A stretch of DNA of 64,000 nt from Bacillota bacterium (GCA_023386315.1 JAEWJZ010000029.1:124001-188000), one strand, 5' to 3'; positions 24,110 to 33,031 are shown, counted from the stretch's first letter. The notes: generated by a model from the sequence alone, not told the origin. Made by a program: numbers and translations.

Positions 24110-24826
24110 TCAGATATAAATAATTTCCACCCCTGCGAAATTAAGCTCGCCAACCAGTTTTAAAACAGGACCAGTATCGCTGCCGGTATTTCCTCTTCCT
24201 TTCTCGCTCACTCCACCAACGATTGCTTCAATCTGATTTTCCACCCGCCATTCCTTTGGAACGTAGAGTTCGATACCGCAGAAATTGCCTTCAATGCGGA
24301 CAATGGCCTCTGTTTCCACATGTGCTTTATTAAAATAAACCTGTATGGAGCCAAAGTTGCACTCTAAATCAGCCTGCTTAAAATTATCCGTGTTAATGTA
24401 TTTTGTGCTGGATCCAAAACTGGTGCTTTGTTTTATATGGTCATTGTCTTCCACATCAATAATTTCCCCGTGGGAATCGTGATCAAAGCCTCTGCAGTTA
24501 TGATGATGAGAATACCAGTAATGGTTTTTCCTGTGAAACAGCAGAGATAAGCCGATACTTCCAAGGAGTGCTACGGCAAGGACTGTCCAGGGAGTCAGGC
24601 TCTCTATATTCAAAACTTTGTCATAGGTGATGCATAGAAATGCAATGGGAAATAAGATTCCCCCAAAATTTAAACGCGGAATGCTTTTTGCGATGATAGC
24701 CAGCATAAATACAGTAAAGACTAAGGAAAACGGGCTGAAACTGCCCAGATAGCCCAGCTTTCCGATTATTACAAATGCGGCTGCAAGGAGAAACATAATT
24801 CCCCAAAATAATCTGTTTTTTTGCAT
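24110..24826 (-). CDS. LiaF-like membrane protein
   Basis: A 238-residue protein with four membrane helices in residues 1-100 (LiaF transmembrane/DUF5668 type), then a His-rich linker (HYWYSHHHNCRGFDHDSH), then a soluble beta-helix-like C-terminal domain (about 130-238). LiaF proteins modulate cell-envelope stress sensing in Firmicutes. Here it follows a LytTR regulator by 19 nt, a pairing common in Clostridia, in place of the LiaRS two-component system. The function is inferred from family and context. Confidence 0.82.
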   Translation of the reverse strand: MQKNRLFWGIMFLLAAAFVIIGKLGYLGSFSPFSLVFTVFMLAIIAKSIPRLNFGGILFPIAFLCITYDKVLNIESLTPWTVLAVALLGSIGLSLLFHRKNHYWYSHHHNCRGFDHDSHGEIIDVEDNDHIKQSTSFGSSTKYINTDNFKQADLECNFGSIQVYFNKAHVETEAIVRIEGNFCGIELYVPKEWRVENQIEAIVGGVSEKGRGNTGSDTGPVLKLVGELNFAGVEIIYI

Positions 24827-24845
24827 ATTAATTTACCTCTCTTTT

Positions 24846-25307
24846 TTATCGTTCCATGTGCTGGTGATCCAGCTTCCATTTTAAAATCTTATAGTAATTT
24901 CTTGATACATAGACCTTTTTATAGGAGTTTTGAAATTCCACCCTGCTGGAGGCGGTGGGGCTGCGTGTAATACTGTAAACCTTTGTGGTGTTTAATATGG
25001 TAGATTTGGAGATTCTCATAAAATAAGGGGGGAGAAGCTCTTCCAGTTCATAAAGCTTATATTCTACCAGGAATTCGTCATCGGCAGTATGGGCAAAAAT
25101 GCCCTTGTCGGCAGTTTCGAAAAACAGGACTCTGTTTACATGAAAATAAAATTCCGTATCATTCTGATAGAAAACCATCTGTTTCTGGCTGTTATCCAGT
25201 TCCCAAATCATTTTCTGAATCAGGGTAATCTCTTCATTGATTTCCGGACAACGGATCCGTAATTCACTTTCCTGCAAAGTCGTATCGATTTCTATTTGTA
25301 TTTTCAT
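24846..25307 (-). CDS. LytTR-family DNA-binding regulator
   Basis: A 153-residue stand-alone LytTR protein with no receiver domain. The N-terminal 45 residues are a short unassigned region (EIDTTLQESELRIRCPE). Residues about 48-148 are the LytTR domain (FETADKGIFAHTADDEFLVEYKLYELEELLPPYFMRISKSTILNT). It probably activates the LiaF-like gene behind it and its own promoter. AGGAGG lies about 17 nt before the ATG, farther than usual. No sensor kinase is adjacent. Confidence 0.88.
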   Translation of the reverse strand: MKIQIEIDTTLQESELRIRCPEINEEITLIQKMIWELDNSQKQMVFYQNDTEFYFHVNRVLFFETADKGIFAHTADDEFLVEYKLYELEELLPPYFMRISKSTILNTTKVYSITRSPTASSRVEFQNSYKKVYVSRNYYKILKWKLDHQHMER

Positions 25308-25375
25308 AATAAAATGATATCAATCCTCCTGTTCTTTTTAATCAGCTGCCTGCGCCTGATTTATAATATGCGCTA

Positions 25376-25404
25376 ATTCTATCTGAAAACAACAGCGTTG
25401 TAAA
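25376..25404 (-). promoter_or_regulatory. Promoter of the LytTR-liaF operon
   Basis: Reading the minus strand: TTTACA (25404-25399), 17-nt spacer, TAGAAT (25381-25376). It lies about 70 nt ahead of the LytTR ATG. Confidence 0.6.
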
Positions 25405-25496
25405 TATGTTTCAGGCAAGAGGTGGGTTATCAGTGGTAACAGGTGTGTTTTAGCTCTGTCAGAGGCAATATCATACAAGAAAGTTACCATCATTTA

Positions 25497-25505
25497 TGTT
25501 ATACT
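25497..25505 (+). promoter_or_regulatory. Extended -10 promoter of the AraC gene
   Basis: TG-T-TATACT at 25497-25505 forms an extended -10 element 35 nt before the ATG. No good -35 box is seen, as expected for this promoter type. Confidence 0.45.
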
Positions 25506-25540
25506 ATGCTTCAAACAGGGGAGAAAGGAGGGCTCAGTTT

Positions 25541-26359
25541 ATGAAGAAGGAAATACGTACTGTGAAATATGATGGGGAATTAAATGTTGAAGCATATCAT
25601 TTTCAAGGTGTCATGCAAAAGTTTCCCAACCATTTTCATGATTATTATGTAATAGGATTTATTGAAAATGGCCAGCGGTATTTACACTGTAAAAACAGGG
25701 ATTACACCGTAGAACCAGGGGATTTACTGCTGTTTAATCCTCGGGATAATCACGCCTGCGAGCAAATCGACGGAAAACCTTTTGATTATCGCTGTATTAA
25801 TATCCAGCCTGAAATGATGAAAAGGGTAATGCTTGAAATAACGGGAAAAGAATATCTGCCTTATTTTACTCCTCAGGTGATTTTTCATAGCGAACTGGTT
25901 GGTATACTAAAGGAACTGCATCAGATGATTATGGAGGAAGAAACGGATTTTAAAAAAGAGGAGTTATACTTCTTCCTTCTGGGGCAGCTGGTTGAAGAAC
26001 ACACAAAACAGCATATACCAAAAGAACATACAGAGCAAAGCGCGGAGGCAAGGACGATTTGTGAATTCCTGGAAACTCATTATATGGAGAATATTTCCCT
26101 TAATGATCTCTGCAAAATGACAGGACTGAGTAAGTACTATCTGCTTCGGTCATTTACCAGGCAAAAGGGAATTTCTCCTTACAGCTATCTGGAAACGATA
26201 CGAATTGACAGAGCAAAGAAGCTGCTGGAGCAGGGAGCAATGCCTGTTGAAGCGGCAATGCAGACGGGGTTCAGCGATCAAAGCCATTTTTCCAACTTTT
26301 TTAAGCGATACATAGGTCTGACACCGAAACAGTACAGTAAAATATTTAAAGATACTTAA
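25541..26359 (+). CDS. AraC family transcriptional regulator with cupin sensor domain
   Basis: A protein of about 272 residues. The N-terminal AraC-type cupin holds FPNHFHDYYVIGFIENG and EPGDLLLFNPRDNHACE, which would bind a small ligand. The C-terminal double helix-turn-helix covers about residues 175-270 (SLNDLCKMTGLSKYYLLRSFTRQKG, then QTGFSDQSHFSNFFKRYIGLTPKQY). The ATG at 25541 follows AAAGGAGGG. It is followed after 28 nt by an EamA transporter that it probably regulates; AraC-EamA pairs are frequent. Confidence 0.9.
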   Translation: MKKEIRTVKYDGELNVEAYHFQGVMQKFPNHFHDYYVIGFIENGQRYLHCKNRDYTVEPGDLLLFNPRDNHACEQIDGKPFDYRCINIQPEMMKRVMLEITGKEYLPYFTPQVIFHSELVGILKELHQMIMEEETDFKKEELYFFLLGQLVEEHTKQHIPKEHTEQSAEARTICEFLETHYMENISLNDLCKMTGLSKYYLLRSFTRQKGISPYSYLETIRIDRAKKLLEQGAMPVEAAMQTGFSDQSHFSNFFKRYIGLTPKQYSKIFKDT

Positions 26360-26387
26360 AGCTGGCTGATATATAGAAAGGGTTTTC

Positions 26388-27290
26388 ATGGAAAGAAGAA
26401 AAGAGATTCAGGGACATTTGTTTTCAGTGTTTACAATTTTTATCTGGGGGACCACATTCATATCGACTAAAATACTTTTAAAGGCATTTACTCCGATTGA
26501 AATATTGTTTATAAGATTTGTAATCGGCTTTCTTGCACTGCTTGTGTTATATCCCCACCGGCTGAAAGTGAGGGAAAGGAAACAGGAGCTGTATTTTGCT
26601 GGAGCAGGATTATGCGGCATCACTCTTTACTTTCTGCTGGAAAATATAGCATTAACCTATACGTTTGCTTCAAATGTGGGAGTCATTATTTCCATTGCAC
26701 CGTTCTTCACTGCAATTTTCGCCCATTTGCTTTTGGACGGAGAAAAAATGAGGGTCCAGTTTTTCGTCGGGTTTGCAGTGGCAGTGGCGGGGATATTTCT
26801 CATCAGCTTTAACGGGAGCAGTAATCTGAAATTAAATCCATTGGGAGACATACTGGCAGTTCTGGCTGCAGTCGTATGGGCCATCTATTCCGTTCTCACA
26901 AAGAAAATCAGCGGGTATCATTATCACACCATTTTAGTAACACGAAGAATTTTCTTTTACGGGCTGTTATTTATGATACCTGTATTATTTATCGTTCAGT
27001 TTGAACCGGACATCAGCCAGATCATAAAGCCGGTTAATTTATTTAACATTTTATTTCTTGGACTCGGGGCATCAGCTATTTGTTTCGTAACCTGGAATTA
27101 TGCACTGAAAATACTGGGAGCTGTGAAAACCAGTGTTTATATTTATATGGTACCAGTGATTACGGTTATTACTTCGGTGCTGATACTTCACGAGACAATT
27201 ACAGGTATTGCAGCGCTGGGTATTTTACTTACCCTGGCAGGGCTGATTATTTCGGAAATAAAATTCCCTTCCGGACCGCGGAATAAATAG
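26388..27290 (+). CDS. EamA-family (DMT superfamily) transporter
   Basis: A 300-residue membrane protein with about ten helices arranged as two EamA repeats (residues about 10-140 and 152-290). Repeat marks include FTIFIWGTTFISTKILL and a conserved second-repeat segment, ILAVLAAVVWAIYSVLTKK. Members export amino acids, metabolites or drugs; the substrate cannot be told. It probably forms an operon with the upstream AraC regulator. Confidence 0.92.
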   Translation: MERRKEIQGHLFSVFTIFIWGTTFISTKILLKAFTPIEILFIRFVIGFLALLVLYPHRLKVRERKQELYFAGAGLCGITLYFLLENIALTYTFASNVGVIISIAPFFTAIFAHLLLDGEKMRVQFFVGFAVAVAGIFLISFNGSSNLKLNPLGDILAVLAAVVWAIYSVLTKKISGYHYHTILVTRRIFFYGLLFMIPVLFIVQFEPDISQIIKPVNLFNILFLGLGASAICFVTWNYALKILGAVKTSVYIYMVPVITVITSVLILHETITGIAALGILLTLAGLIISEIKFPSGPRNK

Positions 27291-27407
27291 AAACTGATTT
27301 GCCTTTTCTATCTACAAAATTCTATATTCATGATAATATAAATACATAAAATGGATTGTCTCGCTGTTTGAAATAATAAGAACAGACAGACGGAAAGGGG
27401 AATAAAG

Positions 27408-27860
27408 ATGTTAGAAACAGGAACAAAAGCACCGTCATTTGAATTGCCGGACCAGAATGGAGTGATCCATACGTTAGAAGAATACAGGGGAAAGAAAGTG
27501 ATTCTTTATTTTTACCCCAAGGACCAGACGCCGGGCTGCACCAGCCAGGCCTGCGGATTTGCACAGCTTTATCCCCAGTTCCTTGAAAAGGATGCAGTGG
27601 TTATCGGCATCAGCAGGGACAGTGTGGCTTCTCATAAGAAATTTGAAGAAAAGAATGGACTGCCTTTTACCCTTCTGTCTGATACAGAACTGACTGCGAT
27701 TCAGGCCTATGATGTGTGGCAGGAAAAGAATATGTATGGAAAAAAGACCATGGGTGTGGTGCGTACCACGTATTTAATTGATGAACAGGGAGTGATTCAA
27801 AAGGCATTGGGAAAAGTAAAGGCGGCTGAAAATCCCGCGCAGATGTTAAAGGAAATTTAA
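27408..27860 (+). CDS. bcp: Thioredoxin-dependent thiol peroxidase (Bcp/PrxQ peroxiredoxin)
   Basis: A peroxiredoxin of 150 residues. The peroxidatic Cys 44 lies in PKDQTPGCTSQACGF and the resolving Cys 49 five residues later, the atypical two-Cys arrangement of Bcp/PrxQ. It reduces hydrogen peroxide and organic hydroperoxides using thioredoxin, for which trxA at 1.2 kb is a candidate donor. GAAAGGGG precedes the ATG. It is probably monocistronic; no clear promoter was assigned. Confidence 0.95.
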   Translation: MLETGTKAPSFELPDQNGVIHTLEEYRGKKVILYFYPKDQTPGCTSQACGFAQLYPQFLEKDAVVIGISRDSVASHKKFEEKNGLPFTLLSDTELTAIQAYDVWQEKNMYGKKTMGVVRTTYLIDEQGVIQKALGKVKAAENPAQMLKEI

Positions 27861-27876
27861 ATGAAGATCATAATTA

Positions 27877-27942
27877 TATAGCTTCTCTGGTAAATAATTG
27901 TTGATTATAGCTATAATAAGCTATATAATATGATTATAGCCA
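27877..27942 (+). promoter_or_regulatory. satD-type promoter overlaid with TATAGCT/AGCTATA repeats
   Basis: TTGATT (27901-27906), 17-nt spacer, TATAAT (27924-27929). TATAGCT occurs at 27877-27883 and 27906-27912, AGCTATA at 27909-27915 and 27919-27925, and TATAGCC at 27936-27942. The repeats cover the promoter, which suggests autoregulation by the SatD-like protein. Confidence 0.6.
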
Positions 27943-27956
27943 TTGGAGGTATCAGA

Positions 27957-28631
27957 ATGTATTTTTTAATAAATTATCAGCCTTATATCGCAATTATCGG
28001 CGATATAAAGGGATCCAAAGCAATTGAAAGAAGAAAAGAAGTTCAGGAAAATCTGGCAGTGGTCCTGAATGAAATTAATGAGCAATATTCAGAAGATATT
28101 GCGTCCGGATTTATGATCACTCTGGGTGACGAATTTCAGGGCTTATTATCAAATGGAACGAGAATAATGCAGATTATATCAAAAATAGAAGGCAGAATGT
28201 ATCCGGTTAAGATCCGGTTCGGAATCGGTGTTGGAGAGATTACTACAGAAATCAATCCGTATATGGCTATCGGCGCGGATGGACCTGGGTACTACAGGGC
28301 GAGAGCTGCCATTGAATATTTAAAGGTGAATGAAAAGAAGAAGCAGACCAGTGCTTCGGATATGCGGCTGGAGGTGGAGGGCGAAAATCAGGAATCACAG
28401 GCACTCATAAACGTAATATTTGGTCTGATGACAGCCTTAAAATCAACCTGGACAATGCGACGTAGAGAGATTATTCAGGATATGCTGGAGCATCGGGATA
28501 ACCAGACGGATACAGCTGAAAGACTGAATATTAAACAGCCAACTGTTAACCGGGTTTTGGTGACCGGAAATTACTATGCTTATAAAGAAGCTTTTGATAC
28601 TGTAGAAAAGGCATTGGGGGAAATTGGGTGA
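27957..28631 (+). CDS. SatD family protein
   Basis: A protein of about 224 residues resembling SatD, a family named from a Streptococcus acid-tolerance locus. It has AIIGDIKGSKAIERRKEVQ near the N-terminus, a GDEFQGLL segment recalling a nucleotide-cyclase-like fold, and a C-terminal helix-turn-helix (QTDTAERLNIKQPTVNRVL, about 183-201), so it may be a ligand-controlled DNA-binding protein. The ATG at 27957 follows TTGGAGG. It is paired with a DUF3307 membrane protein 7 nt downstream, the usual partner. Confidence 0.85.
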   Translation: MYFLINYQPYIAIIGDIKGSKAIERRKEVQENLAVVLNEINEQYSEDIASGFMITLGDEFQGLLSNGTRIMQIISKIEGRMYPVKIRFGIGVGEITTEINPYMAIGADGPGYYRARAAIEYLKVNEKKKQTSASDMRLEVEGENQESQALINVIFGLMTALKSTWTMRRREIIQDMLEHRDNQTDTAERLNIKQPTVNRVLVTGNYYAYKEAFDTVEKALGEIG

Positions 28632-28638
28632 TTAGAAT

Positions 28639-29397
28639 TTGAAACAATATATGATTGTGCTCCTTTTAGGGCACGTTTTGGGGGATTTTTATACACAGAC
28701 AGAGGAGACTGTAAAAAAGAAGGAGAACAGGTTCCTTTGTGTTTTGATTCATAGTTTCAGCTATCTGGGTACCATGGTGTTAATCAGTTTGCTGATTTCA
28801 CCGGCAAATGCGATTTATTTAAGTATAACTGCGGCTTTGTGTCATTTTGTCATTGATGCAGGGAAGTTTTTTTATCTGAAGTCATTGACCAGTCAAAAGA
28901 AAAAAACACCGGAAAAGGAACGGAATATCTTTTGCGTGGATCAGATTTTGCATATTATCAGTCTTCTGGTGATTTCTTATATCCAGACTTCTCTGCATTT
29001 TCAGTCATGGAAGTGGCAGATAGTCACTGATTTTTTTGATACGGCCGGTATTTCTTTTGTGGTCACTGCAGCCTGGATTCTTGCTTTGCTCCTTGTACAT
29101 AAACCCATGAATTTAATAATTCAGAAAATGCTTCTGATCTATAAACCCATGGACAGGCCGGGGGAGCTGAAACGAAACCGCAATGCAGGAAGGCTGATTG
29201 GTACACTGGAACGAATCATCATGTTGATTTTGGTATCCAGGGGACAGTATTCCGCAGCGGGGTTTGTTTTAACGGCCAAATCCATAGCCAGATATGACCG
29301 AATATCCAAAGATCAGGATTTCGCAGAATATTATCTGCTTGGGACCTTAATGAGTACGGCAGGAGCCATATTATGTTCCCGTTTTCTGATTAACTAA
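28639..29397 (+). CDS. DUF3307 membrane protein
   Basis: A 252-residue integral membrane protein starting at TTG. The family-typical N-terminus is LLLGHVLGDFYTQTEETVKKK, then LIHSFSYL, CHFVIDAGKFFYLK and DQILHIISLLVISYI: several helices carrying conserved His and Asp residues within the membrane, suggestive of metal binding or catalysis. The function is unknown. It is nearly always next to satD and is co-transcribed with it here. Confidence 0.85.
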   Translation: MKQYMIVLLLGHVLGDFYTQTEETVKKKENRFLCVLIHSFSYLGTMVLISLLISPANAIYLSITAALCHFVIDAGKFFYLKSLTSQKKKTPEKERNIFCVDQILHIISLLVISYIQTSLHFQSWKWQIVTDFFDTAGISFVVTAAWILALLLVHKPMNLIIQKMLLIYKPMDRPGELKRNRNAGRLIGTLERIIMLILVSRGQYSAAGFVLTAKSIARYDRISKDQDFAEYYLLGTLMSTAGAILCSRFLIN

Positions 29398-29444
29398 GTC
29401 TTAATTATCTATTTAACCTCCGCTTTTTGCCAATTGCAACCGCT

Positions 29445-29499
29445 GGTTGTCAGATCATACAGTGCACTTGGTAGTTGACAACCGGTGAAAATCTTATAA
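29445..29499 (+). promoter_or_regulatory. Inverted repeat and -10 box before the Xre regulator
   Basis: GGTTGTCA (29445-29452) and TGACAACC (29476-29483) form a perfect inverted repeat. TTGACA (29475-29480) lies in the right arm, with TATAAT at 29495-29500, a short 14-nt spacer. A regulator bound to the repeat would cover the -35 box. Autoregulation by the gene at 29606 is inferred. Confidence 0.45.
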
Positions 29500-29605
29500 T
29501 AGAGGCAGTCATCAGACATCGTCAGCTCTTGGTGAGGCAATAATAAAACCATGAAGCAAAAGGTGGGAAGGGTGACCAAAATGAATGATGAGAGGATGGA
29601 TAATT

Positions 29606-30589
29606 GTGATTTTAGCAGAAAAAATTATGGAACTCAGAAAGAAAAACGGGTGGTCCCAGGAGGAACTTGCCTTCCAGATGGATGTGTCCAGACAGTCAGT
29701 ATCCAAATGGGAATCAGGGGCTTCTATTCCGGATCTGGAGCGGATCTTAAAGCTCAGCCAGTTATTTGGTGTATCAACGGATTATCTGCTGAAGGAGGAG
29801 CTGGAAGATTTGCCGGCGGTCTCATCTGAGGTTCCTGATTGTGAAAACGGGGTGAAACGAATCACCATGGAAGTGGCAGGTGATTTTATGGAAAATAAGA
29901 TCAAAGCATCGAAGCAGGTGGCTGGGGCTGTTTCAGCCTGTATCCTGTCGCCGGCTGTTCTTATTTATCTTGGCGCATTGGCAGAATATAAAGAAAATGT
30001 GATCAGTGAAGGAATGGCAGGGGGTGTTGGTGTCATTGTTCTGCTTCTGATTGTTGGACTTTCTACCGTGTTTTTCATATTAAATGGGATGAAAATGGAA
30101 CGATTTGGAGAACTGGAAAAAGAAAGGTTTCGGCTGGAATATGGAGTAGAAGCAATTATACGCAAAAAAATGGCAGAGTATGAAGGAATTAACCGGATCT
30201 ATACAGTCACAGGTGTGTTTCTGTGTATTATTTCCGTATGTCCGCTGCTGATTGCATCTTCCTTAGATGCATCTGAATTCATACAGACCATTTGCCTGGA
30301 AGTATTGTTTGTTATTGTGGCAGCAGCTGTTTACCTGCTGATTCTGGCGGGGGAGAAGAAATCCTGTTTTCAGATTCTTCTTCAGGAGGGAGATTACACG
30401 GAAGCGAAAAAACTGGAAAAGAAAAAAACAGAACGTGTTCCGGCCATTTACTGGTGTATTGTGACTGCTGTTTATCTGGGGATCAGCTTTTTTACTCAGG
30501 ACTGGGGCAGGACCTGGATTATCTGGCCCTGTGCAGCGGTTTTGTTTGGAGCTGTGTGGGGAATTGCCGGGGCATTTAGACATAAGTAA
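29606..30589 (+). CDS. Xre-family regulator with C-terminal membrane domain
   Basis: A protein of about 327 residues. The N-terminal Xre helix-turn-helix ([32 protein letters not shown], given here as its outline at residues 5-35) is followed by [23 protein letters not shown]. Four hydrophobic helices follow at about 100-120, 136-157, 202-230 and 300-320. Such regulators sense membrane or envelope state, with DNA binding on the cytoplasmic side. The GTG at 29606 is preferred as start because GAGGATGG precedes it and it gives the usual VILAEKI start; ATG 29585 would add seven residues. Confidence 0.82.
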   Translation: MILAEKIMELRKKNGWSQEELAFQMDVSRQSVSKWESGASIPDLERILKLSQLFGVSTDYLLKEELEDLPAVSSEVPDCENGVKRITMEVAGDFMENKIKASKQVAGAVSACILSPAVLIYLGALAEYKENVISEGMAGGVGVIVLLLIVGLSTVFFILNGMKMERFGELEKERFRLEYGVEAIIRKKMAEYEGINRIYTVTGVFLCIISVCPLLIASSLDASEFIQTICLEVLFVIVAAAVYLLILAGEKKSCFQILLQEGDYTEAKKLEKKKTERVPAIYWCIVTAVYLGISFFTQDWGRTWIIWPCAAVLFGAVWGIAGAFRHK

Positions 30590-30603
30590 TCAAATGATAT
30601 TAT
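30575..30603 (+). promoter_or_regulatory. Promoter of the RhuM gene
   Basis: TTTAGA (30575-30580), 17-nt spacer, TATTAT (30598-30603), partly inside the end of the Xre gene, 43 nt before the RhuM ATG. Confidence 0.45.
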
Positions 30604-30645
30604 AGTAGAAAAAGATTTAATAGCAGAAATCGAGGTGGATGTGTA

Positions 30646-31659
30646 ATGAAAGAATTTCCATTTTTACTTTATCGTGCGGAGCAGGAGGATATTTCAATCA
30701 ATGCAGTTATTAAAGATGAGACTATCTGGTTGACTCAAAAGGCTATGGCAGATTTGTTTGGAGTACAGCCACCAGCAATTAGTAAACATTTAAAAAAGAT
30801 ATTTGAAGAAGGCGAATTGGATGAAAAAGTGGTTGTTTCCAAAATGGAAATAACCACTTCACATGGCGCAATTCCAGGAAAAACACAGACAGGAGAAGCG
30901 AATTTTTATAATTTAGATGCAATTATATCCGTAGGATATAGAGTGAATTCTAAAAGAGCCACCAATTTCCGAATTTGGGCATCTGGTGTATTGAAGGAAT
31001 ATATGACCAAAGGGTTTGCGATGGATGATGAACGATTAAAACAAGGGAAAACTGCCTTTGGAAAAGATTATTTCAAAGAGTTGCTTGATAGAGTTCGTTC
31101 CATCCGAGCGAGTGAACGTCGCATTTGGCAGCAGGTTACTGATATTTTTGCTGAATGCAGTATAGACTATGATAAAAACGCTGAGATCACACATCATTTC
31201 TATGCAATGGTGCAAAATAAGTTCCATTATGCTATTACTGGACAAACTGCAGCAGAAATTGTTTATACAAAAGCAGATCATAGCAAAGACAATATGGGGC
31301 TAACTACATGGAAAAATGCACCTAATGGCCGTGTGCTCAAGTCGGATGTATCCGTTGCGAAAAATTATTTGGATGAGAAACAAATCCGAAGTCTGGAACG
31401 TGCAGTTTCAGGATACTTTGACTATATTGAAGATCTTATTGAACGTGAAAATACATTTACAATGGAAGAATTTGCGTCAAGTATTAATGAATTTTTGGCT
31501 TTTCGAAGGTATGATATATTACCAGACTTGGGAAAAGTATCAAGCAAAACAGCAAAGGAAAGAGCAGAAAAAGAATATGATGAGTTCAATAAAAATCAAA
31601 AGATAATTTCTGACTTTGATATGGAAGTAAAGCGTTTGATAGAAAAGGGAAAGATATAA
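30646..31659 (+). CDS. RhuM family protein
   Basis: A 337-residue RhuM protein (Virulence_RhuM family, named from a Salmonella pathogenicity island). The N-terminal part has a helix-turn-helix-like KAMADLFGVQPPAISKHLKKI, and the middle has YRVNSKRATNFRIWASGVLKEY, typical of the family. The function is unknown; members are patchily distributed in defence islands and genomic islands and often travel alone. It is more AT-rich in codon choice than the flanking genes, compatible with transfer. GAGGTGG precedes the ATG. Confidence 0.9.
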   Translation: MKEFPFLLYRAEQEDISINAVIKDETIWLTQKAMADLFGVQPPAISKHLKKIFEEGELDEKVVVSKMEITTSHGAIPGKTQTGEANFYNLDAIISVGYRVNSKRATNFRIWASGVLKEYMTKGFAMDDERLKQGKTAFGKDYFKELLDRVRSIRASERRIWQQVTDIFAECSIDYDKNAEITHHFYAMVQNKFHYAITGQTAAEIVYTKADHSKDNMGLTTWKNAPNGRVLKSDVSVAKNYLDEKQIRSLERAVSGYFDYIEDLIERENTFTMEEFASSINEFLAFRRYDILPDLGKVSSKTAKERAEKEYDEFNKNQKIISDFDMEVKRLIEKGKI

Positions 31660-31758
31660 AGAGTTAATAAAGTAAGGGGTAAAATAACTAACATCGTAAA
31701 TACAAATATGTACAAAACAGGTTGATATCAGAAGGACTTAAGAGCAGACTTCATAAAT

Positions 31759-31795
31759 GAAACTCGCATTTTCTATTGCGGGGGAAAGTTTCTTT
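31759..31795. terminator. Possible terminator hairpin between RhuM and the ferredoxin gene
   Basis: GAAACT-CGCA (31759-31768) pairs with TGCG (31777-31780) and AGTTTC (31787-31792), with a 6-nt bulge. It lies between two convergent genes. The T-tracts are weak. Confidence 0.3.
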
Positions 31796-31839
31796 CAAGA
31801 GAATTTGCCCTTAAGTCCAAATGATTTTAAATGGGTAAA

Positions 31840-32031
31840 TCAGACTAATCGCAGCGCATTCATTGGACAAAATCTGGTGCATTTACCGCAGCGGATGCAG
31901 GCTTCCATATCCACGGTGGGAGCCTGGAACCCGTTTTGCTTTAAGGCACCAACCGGACAGATCCGGACGGAGGGGCAAGGGTGATTCTGGGGGCAGTTTT
32001 CTTTTATAACAACAAGGGTTTGTGTATTCAT
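31840..32031 (-). CDS. Small 4Fe-4S ferredoxin-like protein
   Basis: A 63-residue protein with seven cysteines. The C-terminal motif CIRCGKCTRFCP (Cys 45, 48, 51, 55) is canonical. The N-terminal motif is irregular, with cysteines at 13, 19 and 25 (CPQNHPCPSVRICP). By ferredoxin rules Cys 25 would join 45/48/51 for one [4Fe-4S] cluster, leaving 13, 19 and 55, one short for a second. It is probably a single-cluster electron carrier or a [4Fe-4S]/[3Fe-4S] protein. Its own promoter is upstream. Confidence 0.85.
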   Translation of the reverse strand: MNTQTLVVIKENCPQNHPCPSVRICPVGALKQNGFQAPTVDMEACIRCGKCTRFCPMNALRLV

Positions 32032-32071
32032 TGTTTTTCCTTCTTTCCATGAGTGGGTTGTTTACGTTCCT

Positions 32072-32100
32072 ATTATAAAAAAAGTGAAGCATGATGTCTG
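32072..32100 (-). promoter_or_regulatory. Promoter of the small ferredoxin gene
   Basis: On the minus strand: CAGACA (32100-32095), 17-nt spacer, TATAAT (32077-32072), about 40 nt before the ATG. Confidence 0.5.
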
Positions 32101-32151
32101 TAACAACATCACACGAGATGAGAAAAATTTTCAATAACTGAGAGGAGAAAT

Positions 32152-33006
32152 ATGAAAATTAAAATAATCGGTTCAGGCGGCTGTGTCAGCATTCCGAGAC
32201 CATTATGCCAATGCAGAATATGCAGGGAAGCCAGAATAAAAGGAGTTCCCTATGCAAGATGCGGATGCAGCCTGTATCTAGAAGATTTAAACTTATTAAT
32301 TGATACGCCGGAAGATATCAATGCAGCATTAAACCATGCAGATGTGAAAGAAATTGATACCATATTATTCAGTCACGCAGATCCGGATCATACCATGGGA
32401 ATCCGGGTGATTGAACAGTTAAAGATGGACTGGCTGGCCCGGTCTGTGGGGATAACCTGCGGCCAGCCTCTGACAGTAGGGGCAATGCCTGAGATTATAA
32501 AGGAACTGAGACGCCAGTGCAGCAAGTATGGTTCCATGCTGGAATATTATGAAGACATGGGACTTGCAAAAGTCGGGAATATGAATCATATGGACAAAAA
32601 CGGGATACATATTGAGCTAGTACCAGTTGATGAAAGCGGTACAGTAACGGTTTTTGTAATAGGAAATCATCATCAGAAAGTGATATATGCACCCTGCGAC
32701 GTGAAACCATTTCCGGATCATCTCCTTTTTTATAAAGCCGATGTTCTGATTATTGGCAATACCATTGTGGGAGATCAGTTAAAGGATGGGTTTGTGCTTG
32801 AAGAAACAAATGATCTGCGTAAAGAATTATTTGTTATGAAAGAGATTGTTGAATTGAAGGACAAATATCAGATAGGAAGAGTGATAATTACCCATTTAGA
32901 AGAAGACTGGGGAAAATCCTACGATGACTACTTAAGGCTGCAAAAACAGTATGATGGGATTGAATTTGCCTATGACGGCATGGAAATCCTGCTTCCTACG
33001 TCATAG
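32152..33006 (+). CDS. Metallo-beta-lactamase-fold hydrolase, PhnP-like
   Basis: A 284-residue MBL-fold protein. After the first strand it has a Cys-rich insert (CQCRICREARIKG, CGC) like the structural zinc site of PhnP. The metal motif is SHADPDHTMG, with Asp in place of the second His of HxHxDH. Later ligands are visible in GNHHQKVIYAPCDVKP and ITHLEEDWGKSYDD. PhnP acts on cyclic phosphates, but no phn genes are present, so the substrate is unknown. GAGAGGAG precedes the ATG. It is convergent with the LysR gene. Confidence 0.83.
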   Translation: MKIKIIGSGGCVSIPRPLCQCRICREARIKGVPYARCGCSLYLEDLNLLIDTPEDINAALNHADVKEIDTILFSHADPDHTMGIRVIEQLKMDWLARSVGITCGQPLTVGAMPEIIKELRRQCSKYGSMLEYYEDMGLAKVGNMNHMDKNGIHIELVPVDESGTVTVFVIGNHHQKVIYAPCDVKPFPDHLLFYKADVLIIGNTIVGDQLKDGFVLEETNDLRKELFVMKEIVELKDKYQIGRVIITHLEEDWGKSYDDYLRLQKQYDGIEFAYDGMEILLPTS

Positions 33007-33031
33007 AAAGCAGGAAACTCCCGCTGGTTCA

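Noticed and set aside
31757..31984. Plus-strand frame opposite the small ferredoxin gene
   Set aside because: The minus-strand reading has the ferredoxin cysteine motif; the plus-strand frame has no recognisable features.
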